From: Pararhizobium polonicum
Lineage (GTDB): Bacteria > Pseudomonadota > Alphaproteobacteria > Rhizobiales > Rhizobiaceae
Length of the DNA: 64,000 nt
Direction: 5' to 3'
NCBI RefSeq assembly: GCF_001687365.1
Contig: NZ_LGLV01000005.1
Span: 186,001-250,000 of the forward strand
Shown here: positions 16,761-26,035 of the stretch, piece by piece
How the letters are laid out: each line of letters opens with the position of its first letter
Numbering within the stretch: the stretch's first letter is position 1
The notes under the pieces: generated by a model
The model's input: only the letters and a program-made list of their open reading frames with translations
Told to the model about the DNA's origin: nothing
The model's database searches: none
Program-made: the position numbers and the translations under genes

Positions 16761-19082
16761 ATGTCCCTGCCATCAAAGTCCATCGCCGTCCTCATCGCCC
16801 AGGAAATCAAGGCCACGCCCGCTCAGGCGATCGCAGCCATCGAGCTTCTGGACGAGGGCGCGACCGTTCCCTTCATCGCGCGCTACCGCAAGGAAGTGAC
16901 GGGTGGGCTGGACGACACGCAGCTGCGCAATCTGGCCGAACGGCTGGTCTACCTGCGCGAACTTGAGGCCCGCAGGATCTCCATCCTCGATTCGATCCGC
17001 AGCCAGGACAAGCTGACGGCCGAGCTGGAAACCAAGATCGCTGCTGTCACCACCAAGGCGGAACTGGAAGACATCTATCTGCCCTACAAGCCGAAGCGCC
17101 GCACCAAGGCTGAAATCGCCCGCGAGCGGGGGCTCGGACCGCTGGCCGAAGCCATTCTTGCCGACCGGATCATCGCGCCGGCAGACCGCGCCACCGCCTA
17201 TATCACCGCCGATGTGCCGGATGTGAAAACGGCGCTCGACGGCGCCCGCGACATCATCGCCGAAGGCATCAGCGAAAATGCCGATCTCTTGGGCCGGTTG
17301 CGCGCCCATATGCGCCAGGCCGCACTGATCCGCTCCAAGGTTGTCGAGGGCAAGCAGGAGGCCGGTGCCAAGTTTTCGGATTATTTCGATCATTCGGAAA
17401 AATGGGCAACCGTTGCCGGCCACCGGGCGCTTGCCATGCTGCGCGGCTGGAACGAGGAATTCCTCTCCGTCGATATCGTCGTCGATCTCGACGACACATC
17501 GCCGGTCAAGCCGGTGGAACGCACCATCGCCGCCGTCTACAGGGTCGGCGGCACGCTGCCGGGCGACAAATGGCTGATGGAGATGATCGGCTGGACCTGG
17601 CGCGTCAAGCTGTCCATGTCGCTGTCGCTCGACCTGATGCGCGAGCTGCGCGAACGGGCCGAAGAAGAGGCGATCCATGTGTTTGCCCGCAATCTCAAGG
17701 ACCTGCTGCTCGCAGCTCCGGCCGGATCGCGTGCGACGATGGGGCTTGATCCGGGCATCCGCACCGGCGTCAAGGTGGCCATCGTCGATGGCACCGGCAA
17801 GCTGCTCGAGACCACGACCGTCTATCCGTTCCCGCCGAAGAACGATATTCGCGGCACGCAGGCCGAGCTCGCAAGCCTGATCCGCAAGCACAAGATCGAA
17901 CTGATCGCTATCGGCAATGGCACCGGCAGCCGCGAGACCGAGCGTCTCGTCGCTGACATGCTGACGCAGCTGCCGGCTGGCCCCAAGCCGACCAAGGTCA
18001 TCGTCTCGGAAGCCGGCGCCTCGGTCTATTCCGCCTCGCAGGCCGCCGCCGATGAATTCCCCGGTCTCGACGTCTCGCTGCGCGGCGCCGTCTCCATTGC
18101 CCGCCGTCTGCAGGACCCGCTTGCCGAGCTGGTGAAGATCGAGCCGAAATCGATCGGTGTCGGCCAGTACCAACACGATGTCGATCAGGGCCGTCTCAAT
18201 CGCTCGCTGGAAGCTGTCGTCGAAGATGCGGTGAATGCTGTTGGTGTCGATCTGAACACGGCCTCGGCGCCACTGCTGGCCCGCGTTTCCGGCCTCGGCA
18301 AATCCTCGGCCGAGGCGATCGTCGCCCACCGCGATGCGACCGGCGCCTTTACCAGCCGCAAGGACCTGATGAAGGTGCCGCGCCTTGGCGCCCGCACCTT
18401 CGAGCAATGCGCCGGCTTCCTGCGCATCCGCGACGGCAAGGAGCCGCTCGATGCCTCCTCCGTGCATCCCGAAGCCTATGGCATCGCCAAGAAGATCGTC
18501 GCCGCCTGCGGCCGTGATCTGCGCGCCATCATGGGCGACAGCGCCGCGCTGAAGCAGCTTGACCCGAAAACCTTCGTCGACGAGCGCTTCGGCCTGCCGA
18601 CGGTGAAGGACATTTTCGCCGAGCTCGAAAAGCCCGGCCGCGACCCGCGCCCGAGCTTCAAGACCGCGACCTTTGCCGACGGTGTCGACGACATCAAGGA
18701 CCTGAAGCCGGGCATGCTGCTCGAAGGCACCGTCACCAACGTCGCCGCCTTCGGTGCCTTCGTCGATATCGGCGTGCATCAGGATGGCCTCGTGCACGTC
18801 TCTCAGCTGGCCGACCGCTTCATCAAGGATCCGCATGAGGTGGTGAAAGCCGGCGATGTCGTGCAGGTGCGCGTCACCGAGGTGGACGTCCCCCGCAAGC
18901 GCATCGGCCTCACCATGCGCAAGGACGGTGCCGCCGAGTCAGGCACCCGCGAGATGAAGAGCGATCCGAAGGCCGCCCATCAGGCCCGCCAGACGCTCGC
19001 CCGCACCCAGCAGCAAAAACCGCAGGCGCCGTCCCAAGGTGCCTTTGGCGCCGCACTGGCCGAGGCGATGAAGCGGAAATAG
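16761..19082 (+). CDS. tex: Tex family S1 RNA-binding transcription accessory protein
   Basis: The 773-residue protein is a full-length Tex. It has the N-terminal helical region with [21 protein letters not shown], a YqgF-like RNase-H fold around [14 protein letters not shown], helix-hairpin-helix motifs (SASAPLL...[15 protein letters not shown] region) and a C-terminal S1 domain (about 648-718, with [22 protein letters not shown]). Tex binds nucleic acids and affects transcription in several bacteria. The tail after 720 is basic and glutamine-rich. It is probably monocistronic and convergent with the polysaccharide operon. Confidence 0.95.
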   Translation: MSLPSKSIAVLIAQEIKATPAQAIAAIELLDEGATVPFIARYRKEVTGGLDDTQLRNLAERLVYLRELEARRISILDSIRSQDKLTAELETKIAAVTTKAELEDIYLPYKPKRRTKAEIARERGLGPLAEAILADRIIAPADRATAYITADVPDVKTALDGARDIIAEGISENADLLGRLRAHMRQAALIRSKVVEGKQEAGAKFSDYFDHSEKWATVAGHRALAMLRGWNEEFLSVDIVVDLDDTSPVKPVERTIAAVYRVGGTLPGDKWLMEMIGWTWRVKLSMSLSLDLMRELRERAEEEAIHVFARNLKDLLLAAPAGSRATMGLDPGIRTGVKVAIVDGTGKLLETTTVYPFPPKNDIRGTQAELASLIRKHKIELIAIGNGTGSRETERLVADMLTQLPAGPKPTKVIVSEAGASVYSASQAAADEFPGLDVSLRGAVSIARRLQDPLAELVKIEPKSIGVGQYQHDVDQGRLNRSLEAVVEDAVNAVGVDLNTASAPLLARVSGLGKSSAEAIVAHRDATGAFTSRKDLMKVPRLGARTFEQCAGFLRIRDGKEPLDASSVHPEAYGIAKKIVAACGRDLRAIMGDSAALKQLDPKTFVDERFGLPTVKDIFAELEKPGRDPRPSFKTATFADGVDDIKDLKPGMLLEGTVTNVAAFGAFVDIGVHQDGLVHVSQLADRFIKDPHEVVKAGDVVQVRVTEVDVPRKRIGLTMRKDGAAESGTREMKSDPKAAHQARQTLARTQQQKPQAPSQGAFGAALAEAMKRK

Positions 19083-19136
19083 CACGCCCACCGTCTGGAG
19101 ATTGGGTTGCCGGTCGCCTCGGCCACCGGACCCAGG

Positions 19137-21080
19137 CTACTCAGCCTTGGTGAGCGAAAGGCGGCAGGTGACACCTTCCAGCGGAACGATGCCGCGCCAG
19201 CGGATGCGTTTGGCCTCGACCTTTTTCCCGAAGGCGGGCGAATACCATCCGCCTTCGCCGATCCCACCGCCCGCCTTGATGGTGATATCGCCCGGCTCCT
19301 GCCAGGACAGCACCGCGACGGTCTTGCCGCCGCGGGCGATCAACACCTGTCCATCTTCCATTGCGGCATCGCATTCGGGCGAAAGCTGGAAGACGATCTC
19401 GGCCGTGTGGCTGCCGATCCCGGTCAATTCGTCACGGATGGCAAAGCCATCCTGCGTCGAAAACAGGGTGCGGCGATGGACCACGCCAAAACGCTTTTGA
19501 TAGCCGTCATGCGCCGCAGTCACTGACCAGGCCTCGCCGCCGGCTGCAGCTTCCAGCGTCGTCACGGCCTTGTGCGACCAGTTGAAGGCACCGGACATGA
19601 TGCTCTGGTCGGCACTGCCGATATTCAGCGTGTTGTGGGCGCGTGTCCCGCGAAACCAGTCCCGCCATTCTCCGCCCGAATGGTAGAGATAGGTGCCGGG
19701 ATCGACGAACAGCGGCTCGCCATCGAACGTGACGATCACCGACAGCGCATCGGCATGGCCATGGGCGGCAATCGAGAGATAGCCGAGCGGCGCATGATCG
19801 AAGACGATCCCGAGATCGCGGCCGCGTTTCGCTTCGCGGATCACCGTATAGCCACCCTCGGCAAACGTTTTGAACCCGGAGGGCGCAGGACTGCCGGCCA
19901 AAGCCGAACCAAACAGCGCGTCGCGCAAATCCATCTCCGGCGGACGAGGCCCGGCCGGTCGTTCACCGAGATAACCGGCGATCGCGGCGCAGACGGAAGC
20001 AGCATAGGCCGGCTCGTGCCGCGCAAGCGTCAGGACGCGCCCTTCGTCGTCATCGCAAATGCCTGGCACGCGCCCGTCGTCGCTGGACAACCACGCGATA
20101 TGGATCGAAAACAGCCTCAGCCGCGCGTCGATCCTGGATGCCAGCGGCCTCCCGGCCTCCCGCGCCACGAAGCTGCAGAGGAGAATGAATTCAGCGGTAA
20201 ACGCCCCATAGGTCGGCGACTGCTCGGCGCCGACGCCGTCGTTCAGGATCTGCCTGTTTGCCTCTTCGACCAGAATCCTCCGGCCCTTGGCTTCAAGCTT
20301 GGCAGACAGAGGCAAGTCCGGCATGGCAAGCGCGATCAGCAACTCCCCCGCGACCTCCGCGACCAGATGATTGTTGGCGGAGGAAAAGCGCGACGGGTAC
20401 CGCGCCATCCAGACCATGTGGGCATGCAGGATCGCGCGGATCCTGTCGACCGTCGTTGCCGAGAGAAGTGTGCCGCACAGGCTTGTGACGATGAGAAGGC
20501 TGATGGCGCGCAGCCCAAGTTCGATGCCTGAATTCCAGCAGATGCCCCGGAAGGGCGGATTGGCCGCATACCAGCTTTCAACCGCCGCTTCGATCACCGC
20601 AAGGGCCGCTTGATTGCCGGTCAGCGCCGCATCGGCCGCGAGCGGCTGCAAGAATTGCAGCCGGTTGAATTCCCAGACATATTTGACATCGCCAAGCACC
20701 CGCTCGTGCCGATACGGAATGTCAAAACAATATTTGTCCGCCCCCGGCCACAACCCGCCGGTCACGGGATCGAACCGCCAGATCTCCGCCGGGAACAGAC
20801 TTTCCGGTGCCCTCGGCGGCCAGTCGGCGCCCAGAGCCTCGAAACGGCCCGACAGGATGGAGGCACTCGCCTCGATGATCTCACGCTTCACCCGCTTCGG
20901 TGCAGCGGCGAGATTTTCGCGCAAGCCCGGAAGACGGGGCAGGGGACCGGAATCCCGATACCGCTCCCACCCCTCGATCCGTCCCTTGGCGCGCGACTTT
21001 TTGGCCTTCTCGGCAATGCGATGCGCGACCTCGGCGGGGCTCATTGCTCGCAGGCGGTTGATGTACCAGGAGGGCGGCAC
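19137..21080 (-). CDS. Heparinase II/III family polysaccharide lyase or hydrolase
   Basis: The 647-residue protein has an N-terminal alpha/alpha barrel (about 30-380, tryptophan-rich with SSANNHLVAEVAGEL) and a beta-sandwich C-terminal half opening with FKTFAEGGYTVIREA and AAHGHADALSVIVTFDGEPLFVDPGTY, the Heparinase_II_III signature. Such enzymes cleave uronic-acid polysaccharides by beta-elimination. No signal peptide is evident. It is the last gene of the 11-gene polysaccharide operon, 3 bases after the SGNH gene, and likely trims or turns over the polymer made by the operon. The substrate is unknown. Its GC content returns to the genomic level, unlike the gene before it. Confidence 0.88.
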   Translation of the reverse strand: MPPSWYINRLRAMSPAEVAHRIAEKAKKSRAKGRIEGWERYRDSGPLPRLPGLRENLAAAPKRVKREIIEASASILSGRFEALGADWPPRAPESLFPAEIWRFDPVTGGLWPGADKYCFDIPYRHERVLGDVKYVWEFNRLQFLQPLAADAALTGNQAALAVIEAAVESWYAANPPFRGICWNSGIELGLRAISLLIVTSLCGTLLSATTVDRIRAILHAHMVWMARYPSRFSSANNHLVAEVAGELLIALAMPDLPLSAKLEAKGRRILVEEANRQILNDGVGAEQSPTYGAFTAEFILLCSFVAREAGRPLASRIDARLRLFSIHIAWLSSDDGRVPGICDDDEGRVLTLARHEPAYAASVCAAIAGYLGERPAGPRPPEMDLRDALFGSALAGSPAPSGFKTFAEGGYTVIREAKRGRDLGIVFDHAPLGYLSIAAHGHADALSVIVTFDGEPLFVDPGTYLYHSGGEWRDWFRGTRAHNTLNIGSADQSIMSGAFNWSHKAVTTLEAAAGGEAWSVTAAHDGYQKRFGVVHRRTLFSTQDGFAIRDELTGIGSHTAEIVFQLSPECDAAMEDGQVLIARGGKTVAVLSWQEPGDITIKAGGGIGEGGWYSPAFGKKVEAKRIRWRGIVPLEGVTCRLSLTKAE

Positions 21081-21083
21081 GGG

Positions 21084-21878
21084 TTAGTTGTTTCCTTGCT
21101 TCAATATTCCTGACAGCACGTCGTAACCGGCCGAGGTCAGATGCAAACTGTCGTCGCGATAATTGGCGCATTTGTCGGGAAAATAATTGGGAAACCAGGA
21201 TTGCATTTGATCTGTTCCTCTCATTCCACAAGCGATCAGATCATCGAAACCCGTAACTGTTCGCACATAGCTGTTTTGAGACGGCATCGTCTCAATGAAA
21301 CTATTGACAGCCTGGCGGTCAGCCTCAAAATCGTTAAAGATTTTGCCGCGCGGAGGAATCGTAAACATGTAGATGACGGCCTGCGGCCAGATTTCGTGCA
21401 GCTTTTCGACTGCTTTCGTTAGACCGGCTTCTATTGCGCAGGGCTTGGAGCGTGCCTTTAGATTGTTGGTGCCTAGGATCATCACAATCGTTTCAGGAGA
21501 AATCTCGGAAACCGGCATCTGTTCAAGACGCCAGAGCGCGTTTTGAATGAGATCGCCGCCGACGCCGAGATTGCCGATCGCCTTGCCTGGGAAAATCGAT
21601 CTGAATGATTCCGTCGGCCAGCCTTCTGCCAGGGAATCCCCGAAAAGGATAGCGTCAGCCTTCGTGGGGAATTTTGCCAACATAGCATCGTAGTTCTTAT
21701 ATGTTGGCCCCCATTGCGGAGGAGCCGGGGTTGTAACGACTCGAGTTTCGTAGACATCGCAATTATCTGCTGCGTGACTCGGTCGGTGGCTCAGAAAAAT
21801 GCCGGCGAGCAATGTTGTGAAAACAAGAATTGCATATTTTGACTGCTGCAAAGAAAGGTGAGTTTGAAAAGCACTCAT
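21084..21878 (-). CDS. Secreted SGNH/GDSL-family hydrolase
   Basis: The 264-residue protein has an N-terminal signal segment (hydrophobic 15-30, cleavage near SHAAD). All four SGNH blocks are present: Ser82 in LFGDSLAEG, glycine in GVGGD (about 105-109), Asn138 in LGTNNL, and Asp243/His246 in DSLHLT. It is therefore a probable periplasmic esterase, for example an acetyl esterase or transferase acting on the nascent polysaccharide. It sits between the acyltransferase and the lyase of the operon. GC is lower than in flanking core genes. Confidence 0.85.
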   Translation of the reverse strand: MSAFQTHLSLQQSKYAILVFTTLLAGIFLSHRPSHAADNCDVYETRVVTTPAPPQWGPTYKNYDAMLAKFPTKADAILFGDSLAEGWPTESFRSIFPGKAIGNLGVGGDLIQNALWRLEQMPVSEISPETIVMILGTNNLKARSKPCAIEAGLTKAVEKLHEIWPQAVIYMFTIPPRGKIFNDFEADRQAVNSFIETMPSQNSYVRTVTGFDDLIACGMRGTDQMQSWFPNYFPDKCANYRDDSLHLTSAGYDVLSGILKQGNN

Positions 21879-21912
21879 TGGTCTCTCCTAGAGAAATTAT
21901 GAATTCAATATG

Positions 21913-23073
21913 TCAGAATGTTTCCCGAGGCACGGCAGTCTGGCCAACGGGCTCTGGCTGCGTGTTGGATATTCCTACGACGGTATGGGATCCGAAATTA
22001 GCCCTAAACCTCATTACGGGTTTGGCGATGTAGCGATAGGATAGCCAGGCCACAGCAAACGTGCAGGCAAATCCTGCTACTGCAAATGGAAGTCTCTGAT
22101 GTATAGGCAGGGCTACGGGCGTAATGTTGAAAAAATGATGGGTAAGGCGCAAAAACTCCAGATGCCAAAGATAGGCACCGTAGGATAAAACGCCGCCAAT
22201 GCGAAGCGGCGTGAACTCTGAAATCCGGGTGAGCCAACTCGGACTTGCTGACAGATACATATGCGAAAAAACAAGAAAAATCCCGATGCCTTGAAGGCTG
22301 TATCTGAGAGTTTCGCGGAAAAATTCATCACGTACAATTAGGCATGCTAATAAGAGGATCAGTCCAGCAACCAACGTCGTGCCGCTTGCGGAAGAAGACA
22401 GACGCTCCGGTCTCTGCGCTACAAAAGCAAACAACGCACCGTAAGCGATCGAATCGAAACGTGTCTCGGATGCAAGATAGCCGTACGCATGTTGCCAATC
22501 GATTCCGGAAATTTCGTTAACAATGACAAAATACCGCCAAACCAGACAGCCGAAAAGTGACACGAAAAAAAACAACAAGAGGAGTTTCGGACCTTTGAAA
22601 ATCGGCCCGAATATAAGTGGGAATGACAGGTAATAATGCTCTTCGACGGCAAGTGACCATAAATGGGGCCACCACATGTGGGCGACTCCGTCAGAGGCAA
22701 CGCTTTGAAGGTAAATAATATAGTAATTTGTCGTATATGTGAGAGCAGCTACGATGTCTCCGAGCGAAGGCGAAAGGCCTATCGATTGGGCGATGGCGGA
22801 CGATCCAATGAGAAGAATGATCATTTCCGGAGCGAGGCGAATAAATCTCCTAATATAAAAATTGCCAATCGAGATGGTGCCTTTCTTTTGGCTCTCCTGG
22901 ATCAAAAGTGTCGTGATCAGGAAACCGCTCAGAAAGAAAAAGATGGTGACACCAAAGCCGCCGGGTATCCATTTGCCAAAACCGAAATGTGACATCAACA
23001 CTATGCTGACGGCGAAGAACCTAATTCCATCTAGTCCGGGTATGTATTTTATATCTTTGAAATCATAGACCAT
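21913..23073 (-). CDS. Acyltransferase 3 family membrane protein
   Basis: The 386-residue protein has about ten membrane segments and the acyltransferase-3 pattern: YIPGLDGIRFFAV at the N-terminus, then LSGFLITTLLI, FYIRRFIRLAPE and WSLAVEEHYYLSFPL. Such proteins O-acetylate or O-succinylate sugars of surface polysaccharides, using cytoplasmic acyl donors. I set the start at 23073 (MVYDFK) because GGAG lies six bases upstream, giving an 11-base overlap with the preceding glycosyltransferase; 23085 is an alternative. The gene is AT-richer than the window average, with more AAA, ATA and TTT codons, suggesting transfer. Confidence 0.88.
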   Translation of the reverse strand: MVYDFKDIKYIPGLDGIRFFAVSIVLMSHFGFGKWIPGGFGVTIFFFLSGFLITTLLIQESQKKGTISIGNFYIRRFIRLAPEMIILLIGSSAIAQSIGLSPSLGDIVAALTYTTNYYIIYLQSVASDGVAHMWWPHLWSLAVEEHYYLSFPLIFGPIFKGPKLLLLFFFVSLFGCLVWRYFVIVNEISGIDWQHAYGYLASETRFDSIAYGALFAFVAQRPERLSSSASGTTLVAGLILLLACLIVRDEFFRETLRYSLQGIGIFLVFSHMYLSASPSWLTRISEFTPLRIGGVLSYGAYLWHLEFLRLTHHFFNITPVALPIHQRLPFAVAGFACTFAVAWLSYRYIAKPVMRFRANFGSHTVVGISNTQPEPVGQTAVPRETF

Positions 23074-24193
23074 TCTGGTCTCCATATGGCCGCCGAAAAT
23101 TGTTATGCCCAAATTTTTCTCCTGTCCAAAGATCAATAAGCTCGGCAAAATACATGCCAATTTCCAGCCGCTCCCTGTGCAGGCGCCTAGCCTTTTCTCC
23201 AAGGGCTTCGCGTGCCTGCGGCTGATCGAGAAGAAACTGGATCGAAGCAGCAATTGCCTTCGAATCTCCGGTGGGGACGAGCAGACCGGTTTCTCTGTCG
23301 ATAATGATATCCTCGACCGCGCCGACCGGTGTTGCAATGACCGCGAGGCCTGCGGCCATGCCCTCAATGACCGACATCGGCAAGTTTTCGTCAAAGGACG
23401 GCAGCACGAGAACATCCGACTCGGCCAGTAGTTTGGCCACGTCATCCGGCCCAACCCAGCCCGGCAGTGCGACCAGATCGCTCAGGCCCCGTCGCTCAAT
23501 CTCCTGACGCATTTCTTCTACGTCGCCATCGCCGGCAATGGTTGCACGCCAGTTATCATTTTTCGGAAGCATAGACAGCGCCTCGACAAGCTGCGGTACA
23601 CCTTTTCGAGCGCCGACGCGGCCAAGGAACAAGATTCGCAGGCGGCCTGTTTCGTCTTCCACATGAGAAAGCCGGGGCGTCGGCGTCGCATTGGGAATGA
23701 TGACGATCCGGTTGATGGTGTCGGGAACTTTCTCCGCTACAAAGGATTTCCAGATATTTCCGAGAACGACAATACGAGAAGCCGATGCGAACATTTCTAC
23801 GATTGCGCTTGCAACGCTCGGCGTGCTCTCATTCCAGAATCGCCGGAAGCGGGATCCATGAAGATGAACGATGTAGGGTATGCGCAAAATAGCTGACCAC
23901 CGTGCAACGATGATCTTGCGCCGGGTACTTCCATGGCTGGACAGGTTGATATGCAGGACGTCGATTTTGCCCAGAGCCTTGAGCAGCGCCATCCTTACGA
24001 GAAACCAGGCAAGATAGAACGGAGAGAGCGCTATACTTCCCTGGCCGCGCGTTGCACCAAAGGAAATACTGACGTATTCGAGGGGCATCAACCGTGCTAT
24101 CTTGCGTACCTCATCCATAATACGGTCAATGCCACCCATTCCCCCTTCGCCAAGCGGGGTGGCAATCAAGACATAGGTGGGGCGACGGGGCAT
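23063..24193 (-). CDS. GT4-type glycosyltransferase
   Basis: The 376-residue protein has two Rossmann-like halves. The N-terminal half starts TYVLIATPLGEGGMGGIDRIMDEV. The C-terminal half contains ILFLGRVGARKGVPQLVEAL and the E-x7-E element in SFDENLPMSVIEGMAAGLAVIATPVGAVEDII, typical of retaining GT4 enzymes. It should add one sugar to the lipid-linked repeat unit at the cytoplasmic face. Start placed at 24193 (MPRRPT); 24211 is also open. It follows the hexapeptide acyltransferase gene within the operon. Confidence 0.9.
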   Translation of the reverse strand: MPRRPTYVLIATPLGEGGMGGIDRIMDEVRKIARLMPLEYVSISFGATRGQGSIALSPFYLAWFLVRMALLKALGKIDVLHINLSSHGSTRRKIIVARWSAILRIPYIVHLHGSRFRRFWNESTPSVASAIVEMFASASRIVVLGNIWKSFVAEKVPDTINRIVIIPNATPTPRLSHVEDETGRLRILFLGRVGARKGVPQLVEALSMLPKNDNWRATIAGDGDVEEMRQEIERRGLSDLVALPGWVGPDDVAKLLAESDVLVLPSFDENLPMSVIEGMAAGLAVIATPVGAVEDIIIDRETGLLVPTGDSKAIAASIQFLLDQPQAREALGEKARRLHRERLEIGMYFAELIDLWTGEKFGHNNFRRPYGDQNGL

Positions 24194-24223
24194 GTCGAAA
24201 ACTCTTTGCAATTGCAGAAACTG

Positions 24224-24709
24224 TTAAAGCTCTGCCGCTTTGGACAGCGCGATCTGAGGTGCATCGTGCCGGTACATTTTATTGTCGATATCGGAACGCT
24301 TGACGACAGCCGGAACGCCGGCAACAAGACTATTCGGTGGCACGTCCTTAGTGACCACGGCATTCGCGGCCACGACGCTTCCTGCGCCGATGCGTATCGG
24401 GCCGATGATTCTCGCGCCTGCGTGGACGATCACCCCTTTTTCAAGGTGAGGAGCGCCTATAGTCGGAGCCTTGCCGCCCAGAACGACATGGACACCGATC
24501 TCACAATCATCCTCAATCACCGATAGGCGGTTGATGACCACGCCGAGGCCGCTGTGGTGGAAGAAAACAGACTTCGCGATCTGTGCACGGGCTGGTATAG
24601 ACGCCTGGAATAAAACGCGAATTACGCCTTCTGCCGCTCGTGATAGGAGGCGGAGACGCTTGTGCTCGAAAAACTGTCCTAAGTTGATGATCTTACTGAT
24701 AGCGGGCAT
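24224..24709 (-). CDS. Left-handed beta-helix (hexapeptide) acyltransferase, serine-acetyltransferase-like
   Basis: The 161-residue protein has imperfect hexapeptide repeats (about 65-125, e.g. IGVHVVLGGKAP and VIVHAGARIIGPIRIGAGSVVAANAVVTKDVPPNSLVAGVPA), the last block being typical of CysE/WcaF-like acetyltransferases. The N-terminal helical part is short, so it is a sugar O- or N-acetyltransferase rather than a full CysE. It begins immediately after the wzy stop. With the AT3 protein and SGNH hydrolase it suggests that the polymer is acylated and trimmed. Confidence 0.85.
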   Translation of the reverse strand: MPAISKIINLGQFFEHKRLRLLSRAAEGVIRVLFQASIPARAQIAKSVFFHHSGLGVVINRLSVIEDDCEIGVHVVLGGKAPTIGAPHLEKGVIVHAGARIIGPIRIGAGSVVAANAVVTKDVPPNSLVAGVPAVVKRSDIDNKMYRHDAPQIALSKAAEL

Positions 24710-26035
24710 TTAAATATCCATTTGAGAATACATAATGGGTTCCATTCGTATGGAGTCATGAATTTTTAGGTGTATCTGTTTTTTTGCAAATTTTTTAGAT
24801 TTATATGAGTTGGAAATGGAGAATGTAAAAAATACAGTAATAAGGAACGATAAATATTCCAGTATAAATGACTCTACGAAGCTAATTTGTATTGTGAAGA
24901 TATATATAGTAAATGTAGAGATCAATATATTTAGGTTTTCCTTTTTATTTAATATTTTGTACATCCTCAAAAACTCACATACCGAAAATAAAACCAACAA
25001 TCCCACACCAAGATACCCAAAATAAACAAACAGATCGAGATACGCATTCTGGCTGTTCGGCAGTGTTGCCAGTTCGTAGCCGAGATTGGGGCGGACCCAT
25101 TGGAAGAAGCCGGCGACATAGCCGTATCCCAGCCAGTTGTCGGGGCCGAGGATGTTCAGGATCATCTGCCAGAGGGGGGCCCTGCCTGTCAGGTCGGTGG
25201 ATTTGCCGAGGACGTCGAGCGTCGCGTAAAACAGGCTGATGCCGAAGAACAGGACGATGGTTGTTGCGAAAAGGATGGTCAGTGTGAAGAGAAAGCGATT
25301 GTCGCGTTGGTAGAAGCTGCGCGCCACGAAGCCGGCGATCAGGCAGACGACCAACGAGATCAGCGCTCCGCCGGAGTTCGACATGATGATGCATGTCAAT
25401 GCGCCAAGGCCGATCAGGATGCGGCTGGCGATGCGGAAGGTCGGTGCGCCGCAGAAGAAGAGAATGGCGACATAAAGCGCGGAAAACTGTCCGAGCTTCG
25501 TCCTGTGATCGAAAACACCCCGCCAGGATCCCGCATGCACATACTGCACCGCGTCGCTCTGCTGATGAATACCCATCTCCGGCAAGAGAACGACCGTGGC
25601 AATCGACAGCAGGATGAGGGTCGCACCGACTTTGAGGTAGAGGTCGAGAATGGCGTCGCCCGATAGCCGGAGCGTGATGGCCAGTGCAAAGACGTAAAGG
25701 CAAAAAAGCGAAATCGACCAGGTGATGGTCATATAGCGGTCCACAGACCATAGGGCAGACAGGAAGCAGAGGCAGACAAAGAGAAAATGGTACTTTGACC
25801 GGATGATCAGAGTGAGCAGGGATCCCGATCGCCCGGCGATAAGGAGCACGGAGATCAGCATGATCAGCAAGAGCAGATAGCGCCGGATATCCGTCGTGCT
25901 CTCCGGTCCCCGCGTGATCTCGATCGGATTGAAGTAAAGGCTGTAGGCGCCGCAAAGGAACAGAAGCGAGATGAAAAAGAACATGTAGGCCAACGTGCCC
26001 ACAGGTTTTTGCGAGGGGGCGGTCTCAAGCATCAT
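24710..26035 (-). CDS. O-antigen ligase/Wzy-type polymerase membrane protein
   Basis: The 441-residue protein has about eleven hydrophobic segments and a large periplasmic loop with GRAPLWQMILNILGPDNWLGYGYVAGFF and LPNSQNAYLDLFVYFGYLG, the pattern of the O-antigen ligase/Wzy (ExoQ-like) family. It probably polymerises repeat units in the periplasm. It follows a glycosyltransferase directly and abuts the hexapeptide gene. The last roughly 100 codons (24710-25020) are extremely AT-rich, while the first 340 codons have genome-like GC, so the gene looks mosaic. The reading frame is intact across the break. Confidence 0.87.
   Translation of the reverse strand: MMLETAPSQKPVGTLAYMFFFISLLFLCGAYSLYFNPIEITRGPESTTDIRRYLLLLIMLISVLLIAGRSGSLLTLIIRSKYHFLFVCLCFLSALWSVDRYMTITWSISLFCLYVFALAITLRLSGDAILDLYLKVGATLILLSIATVVLLPEMGIHQQSDAVQYVHAGSWRGVFDHRTKLGQFSALYVAILFFCGAPTFRIASRILIGLGALTCIIMSNSGGALISLVVCLIAGFVARSFYQRDNRFLFTLTILFATTIVLFFGISLFYATLDVLGKSTDLTGRAPLWQMILNILGPDNWLGYGYVAGFFQWVRPNLGYELATLPNSQNAYLDLFVYFGYLGVGLLVLFSVCEFLRMYKILNKKENLNILISTFTIYIFTIQISFVESFILEYLSFLITVFFTFSISNSYKSKKFAKKQIHLKIHDSIRMEPIMYSQMDI

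Noticed and set aside
16773-18836. 687-codon minus-strand frame over tex
   Set aside because: Shadow of tex; no domain pattern.
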